A stretch of 64,000 bases of DNA from Megalonaias nervosa (Eukaryota; Mollusca; Bivalvia; Unionida; Unionidae), in NCBI GenBank assembly GCA_016617855.1, contig JAECUM010000856.1, positions 1 to 64,000 on the forward strand, read 5' to 3'. The notes below the pieces were generated by a model. The model did no database searches. It saw nothing but the letters and a program-made list of their open reading frames with translations, and had not been told where the DNA came from. The position numbers and the translations under genes were made by a program. Below, piece after piece: positions 52,741-64,000 of this stretch (within the stretch, counting starts at the first letter, position 1; each line of letters opens with the position of its first letter).

Positions 52741-55431
52741 ATATACATTTAAGCCTACTCTGAAGACCCATTCTGACAAATTCAGATGGAAGTGGTGTCT
52801 GAGGCATTTACCATTATCATTGATGATGCCAACGGGTATCCAGGTACTTGGGTACCTGCCTGTTGATAATAAACTGGGTAATAAATTGAACAACCGGGTA
52901 CCCATTTTAAAAAAAGTTGTCCAAGTTCAGATCGAGACACGGAATAATGATTACAGTTTGAGGCTTGTGTCATGTGTGCATTTATTTATCATCACAGGAC
53001 CTTGTATGGTTGCTTACAATTTACTTGTCATACATGTACTATATAATAATACAAGGGACGACACTTCTCTCCTTTCTTGCATGACCTATTTAAGAATCAA
53101 CACTGATATGTCAAGATATATCGTCCTAACATCATGCCCATCCATGGTTCTTGTGCCATTTTTCTTGTGACTTAAACACGCTTGTTGGAGATCCTGATGA
53201 TATTAACTGTGTCCGTACCTTTTTTCAACAGCAAGTACTGATTAAGAAACATTCGATGAAATAAAATTTAAATATGTACTACAATTCAAATAAAAGAAAG
53301 CACAATAGAAATGTCTGGTTTAAGTAATGCCATTTTTGCCTTCAGTTTGTGGCCCTGGAACAAGTGTTAGCTGTTTAAGTCAGGGCCAATGTTCACATGT
53401 TTGTTTACTGTACCATTTTTATTAGCAGGAAATCCAAGACGGATATTTTTTGTTATGGCAAAGGCAACACAAAAACTTGGTTACTGTAACATGCACTATA
53501 ACATGTTAGGAAAAAAATGAACGAAATGGACTATTATACAGAATTAAATTTTTCACTGAAATATTTAAACATGATGGGAAAAAAATCTTTGTTATTTAAT
53601 AACACTGAAGTAAAAAAATCTAATAAAAATTCACCACATGTGTAAATGTAATTTTTGCATGAATTTTACATGGAAATGGTCCAAGAAAACAGACAGGTTT
53701 CTTGAATGTGAAACCACTTGTCAGAGATTCATTCTGTTTGATTCATTCTGTTTTGATACTATATATGTAGCAGACCAGTCTAAATTAAAAATAAATGGCA
53801 CGAGATATCTTTAAAACAAAAACAAACAAAAAAACAGGATGTATCTATGTGACTGTTGGATGTTATATGACTGAAAAATGTTAGAGGAGAGGGATTTTGT
53901 TAAACTTCAAAACATGTTGCATTGGACTGTCATTAAGGGACGAACCATGGCAAGTCGAGAATAATACAATAATCATCATTTGTGGACTTTACGCCAATTC
54001 TTGAAAGTTACTTTAGACATGAAGACTAGTTAAAGTGAGTGTTATGCATAAATAATTTATCTATTTCTTTTGTGTCTTTACTCTTGTACTAACTACTAAC
54101 CCAGATGAATTTAGCCAATTTGTGACCAATTTTAACTGCAGATCCAGGTAATTAGCAAAAATAAGTGTACGTTTTTCATTCAGTTTTCTGTAATTATGGC
54201 ATGTAATATATAGATATCTCTTTTTATGCTAAAATTACGCTTTTTTGCCACTTAGTAAAGATTGCGCTTATACCTCTCTTGGAGGCTGGCATGTGTGAAC
54301 CTACAGAAGAGCAGTTCAGGTTCACATTAATACAATTTCCCTTTAAGCACCTGGGTAACCAATCATTAGGACTGACGGGTACCCGGTAGAAATTTCCCAG
54401 CATTTTGACATCTCTACTTAACATAATATATTACAGATTGCTCATACATCTCACCTCTGTCCATGTGAGTTAAAAGTCTTGGCTCAGCCAACATGGGTAT
54501 GTGAGAATGAATGCCAGTAGCTTCCTGTGGGTCATTGGTTCTTCCCAAGGTTTTCTTGGGTACTTCCTACACCAATGTAATGGCTGCCATGTATAGCTTG
54601 TCATATCTGACAAATTTCATTGAACCTCCACAAACAAAACCTTACGGTGGAAGTCGGAATAAATAGGTGTATTCAGTAGTCAGCTTTCTATTTTAAGTAC
54701 TATACATTGTATATTGTGACCCGTTACCCACAGAAGGATAACTATTGTTTAGGTGTGAATGAGTATAGGAATTAGGTGAGTGGACTGCGTAGTGCATGCT
54801 TTGAATGTAAGGCCTCACTTGTGGTAAATCTAGGTAATTATTGATATAGTGCCATTTATATTTCAAATTTCAAATTTTAAACTGATTCAGAGTTAAAATG
54901 TAAAGATAATCAAAATATTTAGTTAGCAAAGGTGCTAAGATTACATTAGTGTGAATTTGTATTCTGCATAATGTTATCAGTAGTTGCAGGAGAATAGTGA
55001 AAGTAGAGTTGGGCTATATAATTAATGGTCACACTTGGGTTTGGCGAGTGGAAGACCATTTCATGAAAGGTATATCATTGGTTATGTCCGAGTCGTACAA
55101 ATACCCTTGCACCAAATGCAGGTCAATGTGACTTATATATCATGCTTTAACAAGTTTGGTTAATTCTTTACATCAGAATGTTTCTTCTGCTCTTTTGACT
55201 TGAGGTTTGATTGCCTTTAGCTAAGTGCAACACCTTAATTATGGGGCATTCATGTCTCTGTGAACACATTTATAGTTTAGCTGTATCAGGAATTATTGAA
55301 TAGCTGTTTTAATATTTTGTTCATGAGGCCAATATGCAGACATACAGCATAAGGTGATATCAGTTGCATAATGCAGTCCAAAGAAACAAGCTGTAGTGCT
55401 TGATAACCTTGCATCTCCATTTACCTTTCAG
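52741..55431. other. SWT1 intron DNA
   Basis: No exon recognised. A degenerate second-family SINE copy lies at about 54470-54640 ('gccatgtatagcttgtcata'). Another fragment of the 50040-52740 repeat lies near 55110. Confidence 0.45.
54470..54645 (+). repeat. second SINE family, copy 2
   Basis: Shares 'gccagtagcttcctgtgggt' and 'ggctgccatgtatagcttgt' with 37475-37730, strongly decayed. Confidence 0.5.
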
Positions 55432-55473
55432 CTTTCTGAGGTTAGAGAACAGCTAAGGAATCATCCAGAGCAG
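55432..55473 (+). CDS. SWT1: SWT1 short exon
   Basis: 42-nt exon between acceptor 'tttacctttcag' and donor CAG|GTTGGT encoding LSEVREQLRNHPEQ. It keeps phase 0 with both neighbours. Confidence 0.6.
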
Positions 55474-56986
55474 GTTGGTAACTGTTGTGGATAGATAACA
55501 AATTCACTTTCTTCCTTTCTCTTAATTACAAATTTAAAAAAAAATACAATATAGCCTTCTTTGTATGACTTTACTGCTATCAATGCTGTAACGACATAGT
55601 GAATTGGGAACAAGATGTAAAGTCACTGAAAATTTAACTTGTTTAACCAGAAGTTGCATTAATCTGATTTTTCAAATTAAAATATTTTGTGTTGGCTTTA
55701 AGGAGACTATGTACAAGACCTACTATTTTCTGTTGCTGAGAGAGATAAATGGAGGTGAGCTGGTTCATTGTTCCAGATGTTTGCTTGTTTTTGTAGTAAA
55801 ATTGAAATCTATTATAGAAAGTAATTGAAGTGCACACATGTCTGTGAAAGAAGTTATTTCTCTGTCAAATACAATACCTGATCACATTACATCAGGATCA
55901 TTTTCTGTGCTACCTCTGAATCCAGCCCTTCTGAAAAGACAAAAACTGGTTTTCTGTATGTATATCATAAAGACAAGGAAGCAACTCTTGCGGATTAAAT
56001 TCCATTTCTGCCTACTAGGTGGCAACCATTAAACCCAGATGTAAACAATTTTCACTTTTGCTGTCATGCTGTAAAGACATTCCTCTGAGAATTAATTTTA
56101 TACTGTACTTAAATTTCATCAACCGTAATTTTATTTTCAGTGCTATAGTATGTCAAAATGTTGTTTTATATGATGCATGCATCATTTTTGTAAAATCAGG
56201 TGAATTTATTGACATTTGTCATTATTGTAGCATTCATTTTTGTCACATTTGATCTAGAGCAGTGACATTTTGAACTTTGGAAAGCTTATTGAGTTTATGC
56301 AGTTTTATTTGTGGTTCTTACCAGGATTTTCTTCCACCATCAGTTATGCTGGCTGCTATGTATAGCCTCTCTTGCACTGAGAAATAGTGTTAAACTCAAA
56401 ACAACAACAACACTACAAAGATGACAATAAAGTGCACAAAATGCAAGTGATTCAAAGTCATGGAGGGGTCTGTGAAACATGCCTTCTTTGTACAAAGTGG
56501 TTTTTGCAGCACAGAGCTATAAAGCATGTGCTATGTGGTCCAAAAATACATGGTTTAATCTTTCTCACATAATACATGATTTCATTAGAAATAACCCCTC
56601 CCACCCTTACCCAGAATGCAAGTATTCTTTAAAGATTAGCTCAATTGAAAACTGGTTACATCCATTTATAACAGAAGCAACCTAGTTGGTAGCAAAGGGA
56701 GTTAAACTGTGTGTGTTGCTTCCCCTTGTCTGCCAAAAATGAACAGAGAAAACTTTTTTTTCTTGTCTTTCCGAGAGGGTGTGGTTTGGAGGTAGCATGG
56801 AAAGTTATTCTTAATGTATTTGGTGATCAGGTATGTATCTGAGAAACATAATTTACCAAAAATATGCTTTTTTGTAATTAAATTGATAGATTCTTTATAT
56901 GATTGTGCCTTAATATAATCTTCTCAACATTTCATTTTTGCTAACATCATGCACTCTATCACTCACTTTTTCATTTCTGCCAATAG
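55474..56986. other. SWT1 intron DNA
   Basis: A second-family SINE tail lies at about 56310-56405 ('gctatgtatagcctctcttg' and 'cactgagaaatagtgttaaa'). No exon recognised. Confidence 0.5.
56310..56405 (+). repeat. second SINE family, copy 3 (3' end)
   Basis: 3' fragment of the family at 37475-37730, ending 'gtgttaaactcaaaacaaca'. Confidence 0.55.
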
Positions 56987-57064
56987 GTTGTAGGCTCTCT
57001 AACACAGAGTCTTTACTCAGGTGGGGCAACAGTTTGCCAAACTGCTGATGAAATGAAGACAACA
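56987..57064 (+). CDS. SWT1: SWT1 short exon
   Basis: 78-nt exon between acceptor 'tttctgccaatag' and consensus donor ACA|GTAAGT, encoding VVGSLTQSLYSGGATVCQTA and DEMKTT. Phase 0 on both sides, leading into the PIN exon. Confidence 0.66.
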
Positions 57065-60000
57065 GTAAGTAGTGTAACTAGACTTTTTATATCCTCATTA
57101 CTTTCAGGGTGATTTTGATTTTTGGACCTGACCATATACCTCTGTAGTCCATCCTTTTGTCCAGCCATCTTTCCTGAAAACATTGTTAGAAAAATTTGGA
57201 AATAAATAATTTGGTAGGTAAAGTAAAATTAGCTAACAGATTTATATGTTGATGGCCTAGTCATCTTCAGGCTCTGATTCTTGGGGATTTTTTTTATACA
57301 TTTTTGGAACCTTTTGGAAATGTACTTGTCTTAAATAGCATTGTTAGTGCAACTAAGAAAAATACTTTGTGTAGACAAATGAAATTGTTATTATTTTTTT
57401 AAATATCAGACTAGTGCAGCATTAAAAATTTTTTTTACACAATTTTGAATGTTTTTATTCATCAAACAAAAACCTTGTTTGCATGAATAAAAAAAAACCA
57501 CTTGAGGGAGACAAATGAAATATGATATGCATGTTTGAATGTATATGTAGGTAACCTGATTTGATTTTCATACTGCTATAGCAAATTTAAATTTTTTCTA
57601 ATTACAAGACTTATTAGTAAGTGTTTCGGGCACACATTTTACAAAGACAGCTCTAGTTATGGGTATATTTTTTTATCGTGTTTTGTTTTCTTCATATGCA
57701 CTGTTCCATACATTTTGCACAGCAACACTGCTGTGGCTTACATATGGAATGAACCAAATTTTATATCGGCAGCAGAAACAGGCAGCATATGACCTGGCAG
57801 GGGAAATGGTGATGACATCCTCATTGTCATTAGTACCCTGATTTTGTTACAGTTAAAGTTTCATATTATGTAAATCAGCATAGTGTTGTTTGTAAATAAG
57901 ATGTTTTGTTATGTTATCTAAGATACTAAGGGATTTGCTGGCCATTATTAAGACAAGTTACACAATTTTTTAAAATGGATTTAGATACTGATATGTACTG
58001 TATTATCAGAAATACATGATTGGCATATATGTATGGTGCACTTTGTTCAGAGTCTATGTACCTGTAACAAAAAGCTGCTTTATTATAAACAGTAATTACT
58101 AATTTTGTATGCAGCATTTGAAAGCTGTTGCAAAAGTGTACCTAATCAAAAAGCTTGATTTTGAATGCAGGTATTATCAGTTTCCATCAATAACATTAAA
58201 ATCTGTTCAGACACACTTAAAGAACATTTTTTTGTGCTGTGAACAGTTTTCTTTTATATAATAGTAAATGTAAAGAAACTGAAGAAAAAGGGGGTTTTTA
58301 ATGAGCTTTCTAAAGTTTTTTGGCGAGTGGTCCCAACAAAATCTCAAGCTAAAGATTGTTATGTTTTCCAGGTCTGGCCTTGTAGTCTTGAAACTTTTTG
58401 AGCACACAACTTTTAAGCTTTAAGCTTAAAGTCTGAAATCATTCAGGCATTTTTAACTTGCGTTTCAGTAAAGTTATGGAAATTTCCTACTTTGGCATAT
58501 TGTAAGTATAAAATCAGGTTTTGTTTCAAAAATAGGGCCAAGTTTCTCCTATATGGAGATTTCTGCTGATCCAGATTGCTGTGTAGTTTACCTATTAGAT
58601 GGTATTGTACAATCAGCTCCTTATAGATGTTGTGTATAATCATTGTTTGACACACAAAGTTCAGTGGACATACGGTGAGTCAGTCTATAGGTACAAAATT
58701 TCTCTGGAACATGAGTACAACAGACCATGGGGATCAGTGAACTCTGTTTCAAGAACTTTGTTTCAAGAAGAATTTTGTCAAAAACTATGTGGAAAATACT
58801 GAAATAATCATTTGGTCAAAAATTTGTACTTTGTTCTGTCCACAAATTGTTTTATTCACGACTCAAGTATGCATGATTGTTTAAGACTTGCCAACCTGTA
58901 CAATTTTGTAATAAGTCTTACAAAAATGACCCTTAAAATATAGACTTACAGAATGCCAAAACTACAGAAAAATGATTGTTTCCGAAAAATCCTGATCATT
59001 GGTTCATCTGTGTTTGATTTGGATCTGAATTTCACATTAGAATTAGTGGGGTTAGACAGGGAGCCAGATTAACTTTACAGCAGGACCTCATATGCTTTAA
59101 ACTGCACATACTTATTCATGAAAAGTGTCTGCATGATCAAACAGTTGATTAAGGAATTTTTTTAATGTGGCATCCAGCAAGTGATGCAAGTTGAAAATGA
59201 AGGGAAAATAAGCCTCTTGATAAGTGTTAGTAATCAGACCAGAAGAATAAAAGGAATATTCAGATTCTTGTGAAGAAAAGCAAGAAGTCAATTTCGTTTA
59301 TTGGACATCACATGTCAGTTTGAGTACGTCATGTGGTGGAAGATATGATTGCCATCATCATGTGAAATGGAAAATTTTTATAAAGAATTAAGTCAAGTTG
59401 GGAGATAGCAACAAGGCAGTGAACTGTATAGGGTTTCGAACTGAAGTTTGTGCAACTGTATTATGGTCTTAATATTCCTCCCTGTTTGTTTGTACCCCCT
59501 TACTTATTTCAAAAACGGAAATCTTTAATGTGGCAAAAAGTGCACTGAACTTGTCAATTAATTCATTGATTTATAATTTCTAACCTGAATGTGACCAGAG
59601 TGGCCCTAACACTGGCATTCTCTGCACCTTTCATGCTTAACTGACTTTCCATACTAACACGGTGTCATGTTGCATACACTATGAGCAAATCGATTTCAAC
59701 AGACATCATTTTGACTTAGTTCATCCTATTCAGTAACTGCCGAATCATTCAGTACATTACCATAATGTTGAGAGTTTAGAGTTATGTCGCTTTTGCACAC
59801 ATGCACATAGAAATTAAAACACTTGTTAAATCTACCTGAAAAGCAAATTTGTAGTTGTCATTATTTTGCTTTGCTTGATTCGACATGGTAAATATTTGAA
59901 GCAGACAACATGGTATTTTCCTTCTATGTACATACATGTGTAGTCATGCATACACCCCTTCAATGAAAATGGACTTGTCCAGGAACTGGAAATGACTGTC

Positions 60001-60529
60001 AAACAATTTTGTCTTTTACACTGAAAACTTCCATTAGGAATGAAATGCACAGACGACAACAGTGTTAGGGTCCTACCTGTGTATAATCAGGTTTGAAATT
60101 ATAAATCAGCAATGAACTAAGTTCTGTGCACTTTTTATGACATTATAGATTTCCATTATTAAAATCAATAGGGAGGTACAAACAGATGGGGAGGTATAGT
60201 CAGACTACAGTGGTGAATAAGGTCTGTGTGTACTTTACAAACGTTCAGCTGAACCATTTGCTGCATGTTTCGAATACCAAACTTTTAAATATATTGACCA
60301 GCTTTACAATAGATATTTTGTTACACCTTACTGAAAAATGGTCAAACTTGTGGAAAAAAATCAACCACTTTACTGAGATGGTCTCAATAGGGTTGGCAGG
60401 TCTGTTGTTTAAATACAACATGTTGTATTCATAATGTATTTATAATTATTAATTATTCATAAGCTGCTGCAATAGTAATTGTTAATTTTGTATTTATATA
60501 TTTTGTAATTGTCATTACGTGTATTTCAG
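57065..60529. other. SWT1 intron DNA
   Basis: About 3.5 kb of AT-rich DNA with no exon, RNA gene or clear repeat. Short open frames have no recognisable content. Confidence 0.5.
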
Positions 60530-60611
60530 AGCCTATATATTGTGATAGACACCAATGTGTTCATGGACCATCTGTCTTTCATCAGTGATCTCAAGGATCA
60601 GGTTTTAGAAG
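60530..60611 (+). CDS. SWT1: SWT1 exon opening the PIN nuclease domain
   Basis: Acceptor 'gtgtatttcag' and donor GAAG|GTCAGT bound 82 nt encoding SLYIVIDTNVFMDHLSFISD then LKDQVLE. The IVIDTN start with its catalytic Asp is the signature of PIN-domain ribonucleases and is very close to the corresponding vertebrate SWT1 segment (IVIDTNILMNHL, from memory). The rest of the PIN domain must lie in later exons, probably outside the window. Ends in phase 1. Confidence 0.82.
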
Positions 60612-63600
60612 GTCAGTTTCTCCATTTTATCAAAGCTGAATTGCCTCTTGTATCCAGAATTAAACTGAAATGGTGACTATGCAGTATGTTGATTATAAAA
60701 TAACATTTCTGTTTATTCTTCTATAATCAAGACAGATTGGGCCAAATCAAAGCTTCACATTTCATTAATTTTACAATATTTGTTTAAAAACCAACACTTA
60801 AGTTCTGCTGGAGGGCTTTTCACCACAGTTATCTTGGCCCTTTAGGTATATTAGTTGTGTGAATATATCACCACAATTATTTGACCTCATTGCATATCTA
60901 TACAACATTGTAGTACACGGATTGTAATTGGTGAATCCATAGCAAACTGCAGGTGCATGAAAAATGTACAGAGAGAATTTGCCGCCGAGAACAACAAAAG
61001 ATATTAGTAACTTGTACTGATCATGAAAGTTATTGATTGCAAAATCATGCTGTGAAATAAAGCCAGTGGACGTGATAGTCTTGCAAGAAATTAGTTTAGA
61101 ATGTATTTCCCCATCAACAGGGCAATTATGGAAATGTAATTATTTCAGTTATTATATCTGTTATTACTTCAGCTGTAGGTTATACACAGTGAAAGCAATT
61201 TATTGCAGAAAGTTCATGGATTATGCAATCAGAATTTTGAGGTGTTATTTACTTAGGTCATTTTGCTCCATGTAGATCTATATCGAGTTTTGAGATGCTG
61301 GATGTTTAGATCCATTTGCTCTAAATAGATATATGTAGTTCTGTGATGCTGGCTGTTGACTTAGATCAATTTGCTCCATGTAGGCCTACATAGTTTTCAG
61401 ATGCTGGCTGTATACTTTAATCAGTTTGCTCCATGTAGGCCTATATAGTTTTCAGATGCTGGCTGTATACTTTAATCAGTTTGCTTCATGTAGGCCTATA
61501 TAGTTCATGTTAAACAAGAGTTTTAAATGATTTCCAGTATTAAAAAGGACCCATGTTAATTTCTGTTTTTGATGTTCAATGATTATGACTGAGAAAGATA
61601 AGAATTTATTTTAGGACTGTAGTTTGCTGTCTTATAAATTTGCAGGAATGTAAGTTAAAAGTGTCCTTTTACATATTGGATATCAGGAACATTTTCAAAA
61701 TAGACTAATGTTTGTAAGATATGGCATTATGAATTGAACAAGAGGCAACTACTGGTCACGTGTTTTATTCACATATACAATGATGACGTTATCCAAAGTA
61801 GCAGAAATCAAAGTTGAATTCTGCCACTCTTAAACAACTGTGTTAATGCCATGGTCATCTGATACAGCTCCCTTTTCTTGTCAGCATAGTTTTGTTATTT
61901 CCTATTCTTTTATTTGGGTATTTGTACAGGTTAATACACAGAATTAAATACATACAAATATGCAACTTTGACAGGCAAACCATGAATTTAAATACCCACA
62001 AAAATGTCTTTTTGTACAAAACCACGAAAGTTGAGACCAATGAAAAAAGTAATACTGCAGTACATGAAATCTTTCTTTCGCTTTGAAACCTGCATTTTGT
62101 TTTATATGATCTTTGAGGAACTCCAGCTATCAGAATCGGAATCACCAATCTTGGATTTTCATAGCCAGAGCAACATGGGACTAACCAGGTGCTGGATAAT
62201 TTTTGTTGTTTGAAAGTGGTTTGCCCATTTTTTTGAAAGAGGATTAATTAAGAGTGTGCTTAACTTAAAAAGTAACATGTATCTCACATTGGTATTGGAC
62301 GTTACTGAAATTGATGTGACATGCAGTAGTACTTGTAGACCATCATTGCTGGCTGATCTTGTGACTAGGTCAATGCAAAGACAGCCAGCTTCATTGGTCA
62401 TGCACTGGCATGCACATCAGAAGATAAAAGCCAAGTGAGTAATTATCATAAATTATCTTTATTATGTACTCAGGACTTCCGACTACATAAGAAAAGGTGT
62501 CATTTGAGTGATAAGGCATAGAATTATGTGTCAGTATGTTTAATTAACATCAGTTTTTCAAGGATAATTGGAAACATTAATGCATATCAGCACTGGTACA
62601 TTGCATATAGCCAGCAGGTGTATTAAAAAAAAAATCCATTGCTTGAGAGCCAGAGACAATAGAAAATTGATGCCTGGCAACCTTTTCACCAATATGAAAG
62701 CCATGTTGGTGAACTGAAAGTGTAATTTTAAAAACTGTCCATGTTAAAAATTATAACGGAATTGTATATATTTTCTAGCAACAAACATATGATCCTTAAA
62801 TTATCTCTCTGGGTACCTACAGCAGGGTGCCTTTATTACAGCCATATAATTTTGTAGTTAATTGTTGAGTGATTATTATCGGTAAAAGGTCACACTAATT
62901 GTTGGCAGCTCATTATCGGATTAAGTAATCATAGTGCATAGTGCCAGCTCCCCAGGGTGAACTCTTCAACAAATGTTTGTGTGTGGTTATGGTATCTTTC
63001 AACTTGGGTTTGTCACACTGTGGTCTAGTATTGTATCGATGTGGAGCATGTGACAATTTTAAATAATCGAACCAATGATAATTGTTGTTGCTTACTATAT
63101 TGACTTGTTGGTTAATGGCTAAACAAAAACTCCACTTGGAAAGTTAATGGTAAAGTTAAGAAACAGGATTGTATTTAACAGATTAATGATAATTTGAACC
63201 ATATTAATCTAAGCTCAGATATATATAAAAGGCAGATAAGTTTGTGGTCAGGGGTGGCCAACTTTTAGGAAGATGGCATAGTACAAGACAGTGTCAAATA
63301 AAAACAAATGATTAGATTATCTTTAATATGCTGGTCCTAAATTAATTAATAATGTATAAACTTGTGTGACACTTTCCATTAGCAGGACTGATATTGAGTT
63401 ACAAGTATTGTGTGCAAATAGGACTAACCGTATATATGACAAAAGTTGTTGAATAATTTTGATGGTGACATTTGGAGGGGGCAACTGCAGTAATTACCAG
63501 GTAGCTTGAAATACTTGCTGGGCAAACCACATTTTCAAAGCTGATTGCCACTGACAACCATTTTAATGTAGCTGGCTGAAATGTATCAGGACCACGGTAA

Positions 63601-64000
63601 AAGAATCGGGGGAGAACTCTGATTCCCGTAACCTTGTGTTGAAAAAAACAGAAAAAATTATTTCCTTTTCAATTGTCTCAGACAGTTGTTTGCTTATGTT
63701 GCCATTGGTGTTAACAGTTCATTGAATTGTTATGTCAGTGAAGGTACTGTGACATAATAAAAAGTTCAAAATGGCCTTTATTTACATCCAAAGTTTTTTT
63801 ACAGTAATGCTACAGAAAAGGTCAAAGATATTAAATTGTTCTTTTTCTAAGCCTCAGTCAAGTTCTGTCGACAATTATATTTATTATTTCAATGCGGACA
63901 GATAGTATCATGATGAGTAAAGACTCTTATTGGAGAAATATTTGTCTGACGTTTGTTCAGTAATAGGTGATATCATTGGTTTAATTTGGCATAATCTGCA
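60612..64000. other. SWT1 intron or downstream DNA
   Basis: No exon could be assigned with confidence. A 57-bp tandem block of about five units ('tagatccatttgctccatgt' and 'tagttttcagatgctggctg') lies at about 61255-61505. A possible exon end with a strong donor near 62438 is discussed under rejected items. Confidence 0.45.
61255..61505. repeat. 57-bp tandem repeat, about five units
   Basis: Units share 'tttgctccatgtaggcctat', 'atagttttcagatgctggct' and 'gtatactttaatcag'; the two central units are nearly identical. Confidence 0.88.

Noticed and set aside
61054..61114. Possible SWT1 exon reading VIVLQEIS, like the PIN segment after the first Asp
   Set aside because: Poor acceptor, wrong phase relative to the exon ending at 60611 and weak resemblance.
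62373..62434. Possible SWT1 exon ending at a strong GTGAGT donor
   Set aside because: The pyrimidine tract is weak, the connecting exon is missing and the protein match is marginal.

Overview
The window is animal genomic DNA, most likely from a marine mollusc. An intron-bearing gene, AT-rich intergenic DNA, tRNA-derived SINEs with CA-repeat tails, several LINE fragments, DNA-transposon relics and many degenerate minisatellites all point to an animal. The assignment to molluscs (possibly a gastropod) is an inference from the style of the repeats and was not tested by a search.

Layout. (1) 1-3500: AT-rich flank with duplicated repeat blocks and no credible gene. (2) About 3500-20090: a decayed Polinton/Maverick (adintovirus-like) element, richer in G+C than its surroundings. 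Nearly all its genes are on the minus strand. Read from right to left they are: coiled-coil protein, protein-primed family B DNA polymerase, two BIR (IAP-like) genes, three related accessory genes with F-box-like starts in two of them, a tail-membrane protein, an unknown protein, one copy of a duplicated 'RGG' family, a basic protein, the second RGG-family copy, an LVP-type protein, retrovirus-like integrase with chromodomain, a membrane protein, minor capsid protein, pVI-like protein, major capsid protein, a small Cys/His protein and an adenain-like protease. No packaging ATPase is visible. Many core genes carry stops or frameshifts, and the integrase has lost a catalytic Asp, so this copy is a fossil. 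Two plus-strand islands stand out: duplicated genes for a very basic peptide beside a 40-bp perfect palindrome, and a small intact gene at the right end followed by a histone-type 3' stem-loop.

(3) 20090-21150: an 18-copy 59-bp minisatellite touching the element's right end. (4) 21150-38800: intergenic or intronic repeats. They include a hAT-type MITE with 8-bp target duplication, a 1-kb fold-back element with about 300-bp arms, a Jockey-like LINE split by a SINE with a 15-bp target duplication, a decayed LINE, a pogo-like helix-turn-helix relic and one candidate first coding exon. (5) 38800 to the end: the 5' part of a host gene on the plus strand that I recognise as SWT1. It has a WW-domain exon, a long disordered exon, three short exons and the start of the PIN nuclease domain, with large repeat-filled introns. 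The gene runs off the window.

Within the mobile element the genes form a virus-like set: replication (PolB), integration (INT), capsid (MCP, mCP), maturation (PRO, pVI-like) and a block of accessory genes. That block (BIR and F-box-like genes, several with their own TATA boxes) is the most unusual part and suggests interference with host cell death or ubiquitin pathways.
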